DNA from: Terrabacter sp. 28 | GTDB lineage: Bacteria > Actinomycetota > Actinomycetes > Actinomycetales > Dermatophilaceae | Assembly (NCBI GenBank): GCA_000955875.1 | Contig: JYOE01000006.1 | Span: 1 to 36,276 of the forward strand | Length of the DNA stretch: 36,276 nt | Reading direction: 5' to 3' | In this document: positions 24,192 to 32,182 of the stretch, piece after piece | How positions within the stretch are numbered: position 1 is the first letter of the stretch | Layout: the number at the start of each line of letters is the position of its first letter | The notes under the pieces: model-generated | What the model saw: the letters and a program-made list of their open reading frames with translations, nothing else | The model's database searches: none | What the model was told of the DNA's origin: nothing | Made by a program: the position numbers and the translations under genes

Positions 24192-24232
24192 GTCGGGCGA
24201 GGCGGCCCACCTAGTTTGGACGGGTTGTCCAA
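24188..24232 (+). promoter_or_regulatory. POT transporter promoter with start-site palindrome
   Basis: TTGAGT (24188-24193, overlapping the bluB/cobT stop) and TAGTTT (24212-24217) are 18 bases apart. TTGGAC (24216-24221) and GTCCAA (24227-24232) are perfect inverted arms around 5 bases, covering the expected start near 24224. It looks like a repressor site; the regulator is not adjacent. Confidence 0.45.
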
Positions 24233-24269
24233 CCGTCCGACTGCCCTCACGAGGGGCTGGGAGCGAAGC

Positions 24270-25832
24270 ATGTCCACACAGACCTCAGACCGTCCGCCGA
24301 CCCCGGAACGGGGCGCCGACCCCGGCGACCGCGCCTTCTTCGGCCACCCGCGGGGCCTGTCGACCCTCTTCTTCGTCGAGCTGTGGGAGCGCTTCTCCTA
24401 CTACGGGATGCGCGCCATCCTGCTGTACTTCCTCGTCGACACGGCGGCCAACGGTGGTCTCGGCATCGACGAGACCACCGGCGCGGCCGTGGTCTCGATC
24501 TACGGCGCCTCGGTCTACCTGCTCTCGATCATCGGCGGCTTCACCGCCGACCGCGTCTTCGGCGCCCGCCGATCGACCCTCTACGGCGCGGTCGTCATCA
24601 TGGCCGGTCACGTGTGCCTCGCCCTGCCGACCGCCGCGACGGCGTGGCTCGGCATCGCGCTCGTCGCGCTCGGCACCGGTCTGCTCAAGCCCAACGTCTC
24701 GGCGATGGTCGGCACGCTCTACCGCGCCGACGACGCCCGCCGTGACGGCGGCTTCTCGATCTTCTACATGTCGATCAACATCGGCTCGTTCTTCTCGCCG
24801 CTCGTCGTCGGCTGGCTGCGTGAGCACTACGGCTACCACGCGGGCTTCTCGGCCGCGGCCGTCGGCATGGCCATCGCGATCGCCTGGTTCGTCGTCGGGC
24901 GCCGCGCCCTCGGCAGCACGGTCGACGACGTGCCCAACCCGCTGGCCCCGGAGGAGCGCAGCCGTGTCGGCGCGCTCGCCGTCGGCATCCTCGTCGCGTT
25001 CGTCGCCGTCGTGGCCCTCGCCGGCCTGTGGCGCGACACCGTGCTCGACCAGGTCATCGACGCGATCTCGATCGTCGCGGTCGCCACGCCCGTCGCGTAC
25101 TTCACGATGATGTTCCGCAGCCCCAAGGTGGAGCGCGAGGAGAAGTCGCACCTCGCCGCGTACCTGCCGCTGTGGGTCGGCGCGATGCTCTTCTTCATGA
25201 TCTTCGAGCAGGCCGCCGGCAAGATGGCGATCTTCGCGGCCGACAACACGGTCAAGGAGACGGCCGGCGTCGCGGTGAATCCCGAGTGGTTCCAGTCGAT
25301 CAACCCGCTGGCCATCGTGCTCCTCGCGCCGGTCTTCGGCTGGATCTGGACGCGGCGTGCCGGGCGCTTCCCGTCCACGCCGATGAAGTTCACCCTCGGT
25401 GTGACGATCATCGGCCTGTCGGCGCTCGCCATGGCCTGGGCCTTCGCCGGCTACCAGGGCAACACCGCCCCGGTCTACGTGCTCGGTGGCGTCTTCGTCA
25501 TGCAGACGGTCGCCGAGCTGTGCCTCTCGCCGGTGGGCCTGTCGGCCACGACGCGCCTCGCGCCGCGGGCCTTCGCGAGCCAGGCGATGGCGCTCTGGTT
25601 CCTCGCGAGCTCCGCCGGGCAGGCGATCGCGGCCCAGCTCATCCAGGCCATGGGCGGCCTCAGCGACGCGACGTTCTACGTCGTCAACGGCGTCATCACG
25701 CTCGTCGTCGCGGGCGTGCTGCTCGCGCTCGTGCCGTGGATCCGCCGCAAGATGTCGACGGCCGAGGTCCACGTCTCCGAGCCGTCCGCATCGTCCGAGC
25801 CGTCCGAGCCTGCCACCGTCTCGGCACACTGA
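24270..25832 (+). CDS. POT/PTR-family peptide:H+ symporter
   Basis: A 520-aa proton-coupled oligopeptide transporter. The POT signature ELWERFSYYG is at residues 37-46, with the proton-coupling Glu/Arg pairs. The second PTR2 signature, FSIFYMSINIGSFFSPLVVG, is in the middle of the N-terminal bundle. About 14 hydrophobic segments are present, the usual number for bacterial members. The C-terminal tail is Ser/Glu/Pro-rich (SEPSASSEPSEP). The ATG at 24270 has GGGAG about 6 bases upstream. It would import di- and tripeptides. Adjacency to bluB/cobT looks incidental. Confidence 0.94.
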   Translation: MSTQTSDRPPTPERGADPGDRAFFGHPRGLSTLFFVELWERFSYYGMRAILLYFLVDTAANGGLGIDETTGAAVVSIYGASVYLLSIIGGFTADRVFGARRSTLYGAVVIMAGHVCLALPTAATAWLGIALVALGTGLLKPNVSAMVGTLYRADDARRDGGFSIFYMSINIGSFFSPLVVGWLREHYGYHAGFSAAAVGMAIAIAWFVVGRRALGSTVDDVPNPLAPEERSRVGALAVGILVAFVAVVALAGLWRDTVLDQVIDAISIVAVATPVAYFTMMFRSPKVEREEKSHLAAYLPLWVGAMLFFMIFEQAAGKMAIFAADNTVKETAGVAVNPEWFQSINPLAIVLLAPVFGWIWTRRAGRFPSTPMKFTLGVTIIGLSALAMAWAFAGYQGNTAPVYVLGGVFVMQTVAELCLSPVGLSATTRLAPRAFASQAMALWFLASSAGQAIAAQLIQAMGGLSDATFYVVNGVITLVVAGVLLALVPWIRRKMSTAEVHVSEPSASSEPSEPATVSAH

Positions 25833-25845
25833 CGCGGCGCCGCTG

Positions 25846-25891
25846 GGTCGAGGTGTGCCGTCGCGAGGGGGCGCGACGGCATACCTCGATC
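25846..25891. terminator. Long hairpin between convergent POT and TauE genes
   Basis: Positions 25846-25865 pair with 25872-25891 around an AGGGGG loop. The inner 16 bp (25850-25865 with 25872-25887) have only one G-T wobble, and the outer pairs add four more with one wobble. No T-tract follows on either strand. One arm contains GGCATAC. It probably ends both transcripts. Confidence 0.65.
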
Positions 25892-25917
25892 GCCAGAGGG
25901 CGCAGAGGGAACGTGCC

Positions 25918-26679
25918 TCAGCGCAGCAGCAGCACGGCCGCGACGACACCTGCGAGGACGACGAGCACGCGGAAGAGCGTGGGCGGCAGGCGCCGTCCGA
26001 CGCGGGCGCCGACGTAGCCGCCGACGACCGACCCCGACGCCAGCAGCGCGATCGCGCGCCAGTCGAGGTCGGCCACGGCGACGAAGATGACCCCGGCCAC
26101 GACGTTGCCCGCGAAGATCGCCAGCGTCTTGAGACCGTTGACGACGCGCAGGTCGATGTCGAGGCCGAGCCCGAGCACGGCGACCATCATGACGCCCGAG
26201 CCGGCGCCGAAGTAGCCGCCGTAGACGCCGGTCAACAGGGCGAAGGCCGTCGTGACCGGTCCCATCCGGGTGCGCGGGCCCGCGTCGTCGCCGCCACGGG
26301 TCCTCAGCCAGCGCGCGATCCACGGCTGCACGCCGACCAGCAGGCAGGTGAAGAGGATGAGCCACGGCACGACCGCCTCGAAGACGCTCGAGGGCAGGGC
26401 GAGCAGCAGGACGGCCCCGCCCACGGCGCCGAGGGCGCACGTGACGACGACGGTCCACGTGACGCGGGGGTGCTCGCGCAGCTCCTCGCGGTAGCCGAAG
26501 GTGCCGCTCACACCGGCGGGCACGAGACCGACCGTGTTGGACGCGTTGGCCACGACCGGCGGCAGCCCGACCGCGAGCAGCACCGGGAAGCTGAGGAGCG
26601 AGGCCACGCCCACCGTCGAGGTGAGGACGCCGGCGCCGAGGCCCGCGCCGAGCACGGCGAGCATCTCGAGCGGCGTCAC
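25918..26679 (-). CDS. TauE/SafE-family anion transporter
   Basis: A 253-aa membrane protein with about eight hydrophobic segments in two repeats. Each repeat begins with the family's Gly-rich helix: GAGLGAGVLTSTVGVASLL and LTGVYGGYFGAGSGVMMVA. Family members move sulfite, sulfoacetate and other small organic anions. The start is GTG at 26679, overlapping the upstream GntR stop (GTGA), so the two are coupled. The GntR-TauE pair is divergent from the carrier/CoA-transferase/carboxyltransferase operon and may handle the same or a related anion. That link is inference. Confidence 0.9.
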   Translation of the reverse strand: MTPLEMLAVLGAGLGAGVLTSTVGVASLLSFPVLLAVGLPPVVANASNTVGLVPAGVSGTFGYREELREHPRVTWTVVVTCALGAVGGAVLLLALPSSVFEAVVPWLILFTCLLVGVQPWIARWLRTRGGDDAGPRTRMGPVTTAFALLTGVYGGYFGAGSGVMMVAVLGLGLDIDLRVVNGLKTLAIFAGNVVAGVIFVAVADLDWRAIALLASGSVVGGYVGARVGRRLPPTLFRVLVVLAGVVAAVLLLR

Positions 26680-27374
26680 GACCCGTCTCGCAGCACGGCG
26701 ACGTCGCTGACCATGACGACGTGCGCGTGCATGGCGGCAGCGGCCGCCTCGGGGTTGCCGGACCGGATGGCCCTGGCGATGGCGCGGTGGTGGGCGAGGG
26801 AGTCTGCGGGACGGCCGGGCTGGCTCAGCGACTCGATGCGGGTCTCACGGACGAGGTCGCGGATCTCGTCCATGAGCCGGGCGAGCAGCAGCGAGTGGGC
26901 CGCGGCCGTGACAGCGCCGTGGAAGCGCTCGTCGCCCTCGACGCCGCGACCACCGGCCTCGACGTCGCGCTCCATGTCGTCGAGCGCCTCGTCGATGCGG
27001 GCGAGGTCGTCGGCGGTGTGGCGGGTCGCGGCGAGCGCGGCGATCTTCGTCTCGAGGGCGTCGCGGGTCTCGATGATCTCGGGGAGTCGGTGCGCGTGCG
27101 CGCGGATCGCCTCGACGATGCGGCGCGGCGCAGGGGCGTCGGCGATGAGCGTCCCGTCGCCGTGGCGCACCGTGACGACCCCGATGACCTCGAGCGCGAC
27201 GAGGGCCTGGCTGAGTGTCGCGCGGCTCACGCCGAGGCGCTGGGCGAGCTCTCGCTCGGGGGGCAGCCGGTCGCCGGCCGTGAGACCGTTCTCGTCGATC
27301 CAAGCGGTGATCTGCTCGGCCACCTGCTCGTAGAGCCGAGTGCGCGTGAGGCGGGACATGCCCGATGTCGACAT
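26676..27374 (-). CDS. GntR-family regulator, FadR/FCD type
   Basis: A 232-aa FCD-type GntR protein. The wHTH spans residues 10-78 (LYEQVAEQITAWIDENGL, LPPERELAQRLGVSRATLSQ, then a wing with VRHGDGTLI). The C-terminal FCD domain (about 85-220) has the metal-binding pattern, with DERFHGAV and later HHRAIARAI and MHAHV. Such domains bind carboxylic acids. The ATG at 27374 is 6 bases after minus-strand TAGAGT, so leaderless; ATG 27359 is an alternative. It is the likely local repressor of the divergent diacid operon and of its own GntR-TauE transcript. Confidence 0.93.
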   Translation of the reverse strand: MSTSGMSRLTRTRLYEQVAEQITAWIDENGLTAGDRLPPERELAQRLGVSRATLSQALVALEVIGVVTVRHGDGTLIADAPAPRRIVEAIRAHAHRLPEIIETRDALETKIAALAATRHTADDLARIDEALDDMERDVEAGGRGVEGDERFHGAVTAAAHSLLLARLMDEIRDLVRETRIESLSQPGRPADSLAHHRAIARAIRSGNPEAAAAAMHAHVVMVSDVAVLRDGS

Positions 27375-27493
27375 GGGGTCACTCTATTGACAGTCGGCCC
27401 ATTGACCTATTGGCTAGGCCACTGAGCCAGCCATGAGCCTCGTCACAAGGGCGTGGAACCAGGCGCGCTGGCCGCGACCGACGGAGGACACCA
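27375..27493. promoter_or_regulatory. Divergent control region of the diacid operon
   Basis: This 119-base gap holds the gntR -10 (TAGAGT, minus, 27381-27386) and TTGACA at 27387-27392, a good -35 for the plus-strand operon. TGGCTAGGCCA (27411-27421) is a perfect odd palindrome of the TGG-N5-CCA type, similar to FadR-class GntR sites. ATTGAC occurs twice (27386-27391, 27401-27406), 15 bases apart. GGAGGA at 27483-27488 is the ribosome site for the carrier gene. Confidence 0.5.
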
Positions 27494-28825
27494 ATGGGAC
27501 CGGAATGGGTCTCGATCATCGCGCTCGTCGCACTCTTCGTGATCGGCACGCTGCTGCCGATCAACATGGGAGCCCTGGCCTACGTGGCCGCCTGGCTCGT
27601 CGGCGTCTACTCACTCCAGCTCAGCGAGAAGGAGATCCTCGCCGGCGTCAGTGGCGACCTCGTCCTGACGCTCATCGGCGTCACCTACCTCTTCGCGATC
27701 GCCAAGAACAACGGCACGGTCGACCTCATCGTCAGATCGGCGGTCAGGGCCGTCGGCGGTCGCGTCGCCCTCATCCCGTGGGTGATGTTCTTCGTCACGG
27801 CGCTGCTCACCGCCATCGGCGCCGCGAGCCCCGCCGCGTGCGCCATCATCGGCCCGATCGCCCTCGGCTTCGCCGGCCGCTACAAGATCAACCCGCTGCT
27901 GATGGGCATGTTCGTCGTGCACGGCGCGCAGGGCGGCGGCTTCTCGCCGATCAGCATCTACGGCACGATCACCAACTCGGTGATGAAGGACAACGGCCTG
28001 CCGTCGAGCGAGATGACCGTCTTCCTCGCGAGCTTCTTCGTCAACCTCGCGATGGCCTTCATCCTCTTCCTCGTGCTCGGCGGGCGACGCCTGATGAACC
28101 TGCGCGCCGACGACATCGACGGCCCGATCACCGACGAGGAGATCACCGACGACCTGCACCACGGCGGCGTCGGGGTCGCCACCCGCGGCACCGGCACCAT
28201 CACCGCGACCCGCACGCAGGCCCTCGGTGTCAAGCGCGACCAGGTGCTGACGCTCGTTGCCTTCACGCTCGTCGCCGTCATCGCGCTGGCGTTCGACAAG
28301 AACATCGGCTTCGTGTCGATCACGGCCGCCGTCATCCTCGCCATGCTCGCGCCGAACCAGCACAAGGACGCCATCAAGCAGGTCGCGTGGCCGACCGTCC
28401 TCCTCGTCGCCGGTGTGAGCACGTATGCCGCCGTGCTGACCGAGGCGAAGGCGCCCGAGTTCGTGGGCAACTGGGCCGCAGGCCTGGGCGCCGTCGTCAT
28501 CGGCGCGCTCGTGCTCTGCTACGTCGGTGGCGTCGTCTCCGCCTTCGCGAGCTCGACCGCCCTGCTGCCGGTCATCATCCCGATCGCCGTCCCCCTCATC
28601 AGCAGCGGCGGCATCGGGGCGGCCACGTTCGTCGCGGCCCTCGCGGTCGCCTCGACCATCGTCGACGTCAGCCCGTTCTCCACGAACGGCGCCCTGATGC
28701 TCGCGAACCGCCCCGACACGATCAGCGAGCCGGTGTACTACAAGCAGATCCTCACCTACAGCGTCATCGTGGTCCTCGCGGGGCCGCTGCTCGTGTGGGC
28801 TGCCCTGATCCTCCCCGGATGGTGA
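27494..28825 (+). CDS. MatC-like dicarboxylate carrier (SLC13 family)
   Basis: A 443-aa membrane carrier of the MatC_N / SLC13 (ion transporter) group, with roughly 11-12 hydrophobic segments. The two re-entrant regions typical of the superfamily are visible: GAASPAACAIIGPIAL early, and SAFASSTALLPVIIPIAVPL with ASTIVDVSPFSTNGALML near the C-terminus. The segment VVHGAQGGGFSPISIYGTITN is typical of MatC-like malonate carriers. A central hydrophilic loop (about 195-255) separates the halves. The ATG at 27494 has GGAGGA 5 bases upstream. It is the first gene of a three-gene operon with CoA-transferase and carboxyltransferase genes, which supports import of a diacid such as malonate. Confidence 0.9.
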   Translation: MGPEWVSIIALVALFVIGTLLPINMGALAYVAAWLVGVYSLQLSEKEILAGVSGDLVLTLIGVTYLFAIAKNNGTVDLIVRSAVRAVGGRVALIPWVMFFVTALLTAIGAASPAACAIIGPIALGFAGRYKINPLLMGMFVVHGAQGGGFSPISIYGTITNSVMKDNGLPSSEMTVFLASFFVNLAMAFILFLVLGGRRLMNLRADDIDGPITDEEITDDLHHGGVGVATRGTGTITATRTQALGVKRDQVLTLVAFTLVAVIALAFDKNIGFVSITAAVILAMLAPNQHKDAIKQVAWPTVLLVAGVSTYAAVLTEAKAPEFVGNWAAGLGAVVIGALVLCYVGGVVSAFASSTALLPVIIPIAVPLISSGGIGAATFVAALAVASTIVDVSPFSTNGALMLANRPDTISEPVYYKQILTYSVIVVLAGPLLVWAALILPGW

Positions 28826-28829
28826 ACGA

Positions 28830-30017
28830 ATGACCCCAGGCAAACCCGGCCCCGGCCCCCTCTCCGACGTCGTCGTCGTCGACCTCTCGCGGGCGCTCGC
28901 CGGTCCGCACGCGACGATGATGCTCGCCGACCAGGGCGCCCGGGTCATCAAGGTCGAGGCGCCCGGCCGCGGGGACGACACCCGCGGCTGGGGCCCGCCC
29001 TTCGTCGGCGAGGAGGGGCGGCGCGAGTCGACGTACTTCCTCTCGGCCAACCGCAACAAGGAGTCGATCACCCTCGACCTCAAGGACGAGGCCGACCGCG
29101 ACGTGCTGCTCGCCCTCGTGGACCGCGCCGACGTAGTGGTCGAGAACTTCCGCACCGGTGTGCTCGAGCGGCTCGGGCTCGGCATCGAGTCGCTGCTGCA
29201 GCGCAACCCGCGCCTCGTCGTCCTGTCGATCACCGGCTTCGGCCACGACGGGCCCGAGGGCGGCCGGGCCGGCTACGACCAGATCGCCCAGGGCGAGGCC
29301 GGCCTCATGTCGCTCACCGGCTCCGGGCCCGACGACCCCCAGCGCGTCGGGGTGCCGATCGCCGACCTGCTGTCGGGGATGTACGGCGCGTACGGCGTGG
29401 TCGCGGCTCTGAACGAGCGGCACCGCACGGGCAAGGGCAGCGTCGTGCGCACCTCGCTGCTCGCGTCGGTCGTCGGCGTGCACGCCTTCCAGGGCACCCG
29501 CTGGACCGTCGCCGGTGAGGTGGGCCGGTCGGCCGGCAACCACCACCCGTCGATCGTCCCCTACGGCCTCTTCCACTGCCGCGACGGCTCGGTGCAGATC
29601 GCCGTCGGCAGCGAAGGGCTGTGGCAGCGGCTCTGCGCGGCCTTCGGGCTCGACCCGGCGGCCGAGGGACTGGCGACGAACCCCGAGCGCGTGGCCAACC
29701 GGGCGCGCGTCATCGAGGTGCTCGAGGGCGTCTTCGCGGACTGGGATGCCGAGCCGCTCCTGGCGAGGCTCGCCGAGGTCGGCGTGCCTGCCGGCAAGGT
29801 GCGCACCCTCGACGAGGTGTACGCGTGGGACCAGACGGCGAGCCAGGGCCTGCTCGTCGAGGTCGAGCACCCGACCCTCGGAGCTCTCACCCTGCCCGGG
29901 CCGCCGCTGCGCTTCTTCGACGGCGACGGCACCGAGGTGACGCGTCGCGACCACGCCGCGCCGCCCACCCTCGACGAGGACGGCGCGGCGATCCGCGCCT
30001 GGCTGAAGGAGGAGTGA
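28830..30017 (+). CDS. Class III CoA-transferase (CaiB/BaiF)
   Basis: A 395-aa family III acyl-CoA transferase. Hallmarks are VVDLSRALAGPHATMMLADQGARVIKVE at the N-terminus, NRNKESITLDLK, DVVVENFRTGVLERLGL, and the catalytic Asp150 in GYDQIAQGEAGLMSLTG. The C-terminal region has the usual VPAGKVRTLDEV block. It moves CoA from an acyl-CoA donor onto a carboxylic acid. It starts 4 bases after the carrier gene and shares one base with the carboxyltransferase start (TGATG), so the three genes form one operon. Here it probably activates the imported diacid. Donor and acceptor are not determined by the sequence. Confidence 0.95.
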   Translation: MTPGKPGPGPLSDVVVVDLSRALAGPHATMMLADQGARVIKVEAPGRGDDTRGWGPPFVGEEGRRESTYFLSANRNKESITLDLKDEADRDVLLALVDRADVVVENFRTGVLERLGLGIESLLQRNPRLVVLSITGFGHDGPEGGRAGYDQIAQGEAGLMSLTGSGPDDPQRVGVPIADLLSGMYGAYGVVAALNERHRTGKGSVVRTSLLASVVGVHAFQGTRWTVAGEVGRSAGNHHPSIVPYGLFHCRDGSVQIAVGSEGLWQRLCAAFGLDPAAEGLATNPERVANRARVIEVLEGVFADWDAEPLLARLAEVGVPAGKVRTLDEVYAWDQTASQGLLVEVEHPTLGALTLPGPPLRFFDGDGTEVTRRDHAAPPTLDEDGAAIRAWLKEE

Positions 30018-31468
30018 TGGCGCGCCGACCGTGGACCGCGCACGAGCTGCTCGACCTCGTGCTCGACGCCGGATCCTTCGAGTCGTGGGACGAGCCCATC
30101 GACATCAGCGGCCAGCCCGAGGCGTACCGGCTCCAGCTCGAGGCAGCGGCAGAGCGGGCCGGCACCGACGAGTCGGTGCTGACCGGGCGCGGCCTGGTGC
30201 GCGGCCGGCCGGTCGCCGTCGTGGTCAACGAGTTCCGCTTCCTCGCCGGGTCGATCGGCCGCGCTGCCGCGCACCGCATCACCTCGGCGGTGCGTCGGGC
30301 GACGACCGAGGGGCTGCCGGTGCTCGCGTCGACCGCCTCCGGCGGCACCCGCATGCAGGAGGGCACGCCCGCCTTCGTCGAGATGGTCGAGATCTCGCGG
30401 GCGCTCATGGCGCACCGGGCCGCGCGACTGCCCTACCTCGTGCACCTGCGCCACCCCACCACCGGCGGCGTGTACGCCTCGTGGGGGTCGCTGGGGCACG
30501 TGACCGTCGGGGAGCCCGGGGCCCTCATCGGCTTCCTCGGGCCCAAGGTCTACGAGGCGCTCAACGGTGAGACGTTCCCGCGCGACGTGCAGACGGCCGA
30601 GAACCTCACGGCCAAGGGCGTGCTCGACGCGGTGGTCGCCGCGGAGGACCTGCCGATGCTCGTCGACCGGGCGCTCGGCGTGCTCGTCGACGGCCCGACC
30701 GTGCCGCGTCTCGAGCTGCGCGAGGGCGAGCCGAGCCGGCACCTCACCGCCTGGGAGTCGATCGAGCTGACGCGCAGCCCGAGCCGCCCCGGCGTGCGCG
30801 AGCTGCTGCGCCACGGCGCCAGCAGCACGATCCGGCTCAACGGCACCGACGAAGGTGAGCGTGACGCGACGATGCTCGTCGCCCTGACGCGCCTCGACGG
30901 TCAGCCGTGCGTCCTCGTCGGCCAGGACCGGTCGCGACAGACGCCGTCCACCCCGATGGGGCCGGGCGCGCTGCGCGAGGCGCGCCGGGCGATGCGTCTC
31001 GCCGAGGAGCTGGGACTGCCGCTCGTCACGGTCATCGACACCCCGGGTGCCGAGCTGTCGCCGCACGCCGAGGAGGGCGCCATCGCCGGCGAAATCGCCC
31101 GCTGCATCGCGACCCTCACGACGATGACCGTGCCCACGGTGTCCGTCGTGCTCGGGCAAGGCTGCGGCGGCGGGGCCCTCGCGCTGCTTCCGGCCCGCGA
31201 GGTCATCGCGGCCGAGCACGCCTGGCTGTCGCCGCTGCCGCCGGAGGGCGCGAGCGTCATCGTCCACGGCGACGTCTCGCACGCCGCCGAGATGGCCGAG
31301 CTGCAGCAGGTCGGCGTGCTCGACCTGGCCGAGCGCGGCATCGTCAGCCACATCGTGCCCGAGCCGGTCGGCGACACGGCAGCAGGCCTCGCGACCGCCG
31401 TTGCGGCCGAGACGGCGGCTGCCCTGCGGCGGCAGACCCACGGGAAGGCGCACGTGCTCGCCAGCTGA
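30017..31468 (+). CDS. Single-chain AccD-AccA-like carboxyltransferase
   Basis: A 483-aa crotonase-fold carboxyltransferase. Residues 1-240 resemble AccD without its Cys4 zinc ribbon: TAHELLDLVLDAGSFESWD, STASGGTRMQEGTPAFVEM, HPTTGGVYASWGSLG and ALIGFLGPKVYEAL. Residues 300-483 resemble AccA: GPGALREARRAMRLAEEL, VTVIDTPGAELSPHAEEGAI, VLGQGCGGGALALL and SPLPPEGASVI. Both oxyanion-hole Gly clusters are intact. No biotin carboxylase or biotin-carrier gene is nearby. With the carrier and CoA-transferase upstream it may decarboxylate malonyl-CoA-type thioesters; a role in a complete acyl-CoA carboxylase using carrier subunits from elsewhere is possible. AAGGAGG lies 4 bases before its ATG. Confidence 0.9.
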   Translation: MARRPWTAHELLDLVLDAGSFESWDEPIDISGQPEAYRLQLEAAAERAGTDESVLTGRGLVRGRPVAVVVNEFRFLAGSIGRAAAHRITSAVRRATTEGLPVLASTASGGTRMQEGTPAFVEMVEISRALMAHRAARLPYLVHLRHPTTGGVYASWGSLGHVTVGEPGALIGFLGPKVYEALNGETFPRDVQTAENLTAKGVLDAVVAAEDLPMLVDRALGVLVDGPTVPRLELREGEPSRHLTAWESIELTRSPSRPGVRELLRHGASSTIRLNGTDEGERDATMLVALTRLDGQPCVLVGQDRSRQTPSTPMGPGALREARRAMRLAEELGLPLVTVIDTPGAELSPHAEEGAIAGEIARCIATLTTMTVPTVSVVLGQGCGGGALALLPAREVIAAEHAWLSPLPPEGASVIVHGDVSHAAEMAELQQVGVLDLAERGIVSHIVPEPVGDTAAGLATAVAAETAAALRRQTHGKAHVLAS

Positions 31469-31619
31469 GCCCGGGGTCCGGTGCCCGTCGGGGTGGCGCT
31501 TGTGCGGACCTTGCGCCATTCCTGCTGCTTCACGGCACGGTCCTTGCGGACCGGTCCGGAGAATGTGGACATGCCCCCGCTCCCGGGGCCGCCTCCTTCC
31601 ACACTTCCGAGGACCGCCC
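31469..31619. other. Gap after the diacid operon
   Basis: These 151 bases have no convincing gene. CGGACCGGTCCG (31547-31558) is a perfect 12-bp palindrome, and the short word TTGCGGACC or TGCGGACC occurs near 31503 and 31545. GAGGA at 31609-31613 is the ribosome site of the next gene. No clear terminator hairpin with a T-run is visible. Confidence 0.4.
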
Positions 31620-32177
31620 ATGCCGGCTGGCAACCCGTTCCGTCGTGCTGTTGCGCTCAGACTCGCGCTGGTCGGAATGCTCGTCACTGCACTGGTTCTC
31701 GGCGGTTTGGTGCTCGCTCGCCGTACTGCGGACGCTGGCGCGACGACCGGGGCCGGCGCGACGGGTGAGCTCACGGTCCAGGCCACTGCCAGCGGTGCGG
31801 TCGGGGACGTGTCCGGGCTGCGCCCGGTCAGTGGTGAGGTGGCGGCGCTCGTGCCGGGCGAGCAGTCGTGGGTGAAGATCCCGTGGACCTCGGACGCGGC
31901 CGTCTGCGCGGTGTCGGTCACGGTCGCCGCCGATGGGGCCACCGTCGCCTACCCCTGGACCACCAAGGCCTTCTCGTCCTTCTACCGCGAGGACCGGCTC
32001 GCCGCCGCGGCGACGGACTACACGGCCGTACGCGTACAGCTGCCTTCGTCGGTCACCGCCAGGTCCGTGCCGGCTGAGGTCACGGCTCGGTTCACGACCG
32101 CGGCCGGTGCCGCGGGCACGTGCACCGGCGTCGCGAGGACGCGCACCTATCGCGTCCTGCTGCCGGTGCGCGCCTGA
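31620..32177 (+). CDS. Membrane-anchored exported protein, unknown
   Basis: A 185-aa protein. A positively charged N-terminus (MPAGNPFRRAVALR) precedes one hydrophobic helix at about 15-35 (LALVGMLVTALVLGGLVLAR), so it is a signal anchor or uncleaved export signal. The rest is an extracellular, Ala/Thr/Val-rich beta-type domain: FTTAAGAAGTC and WTSDAAVCAVSVTVAADG contain two Cys that could form a disulfide. No family is recognised. The ATG at 31620 has GAGGA 6 bases upstream. The preceding operon is 151 bases away, so it is probably separate. Confidence 0.75.
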   Translation: MPAGNPFRRAVALRLALVGMLVTALVLGGLVLARRTADAGATTGAGATGELTVQATASGAVGDVSGLRPVSGEVAALVPGEQSWVKIPWTSDAAVCAVSVTVAADGATVAYPWTTKAFSSFYREDRLAAAATDYTAVRVQLPSSVTARSVPAEVTARFTTAAGAAGTCTGVARTRTYRVLLPVRA

Positions 32178-32182
32178 CGGGA

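Noticed and set aside
24285..25949. A 554-codon minus-strand frame opposite the POT gene
   Set aside because: Low-complexity charged translation (Arg, Asp, Glu, Gly) with no motif; the plus-strand product has POT signatures.
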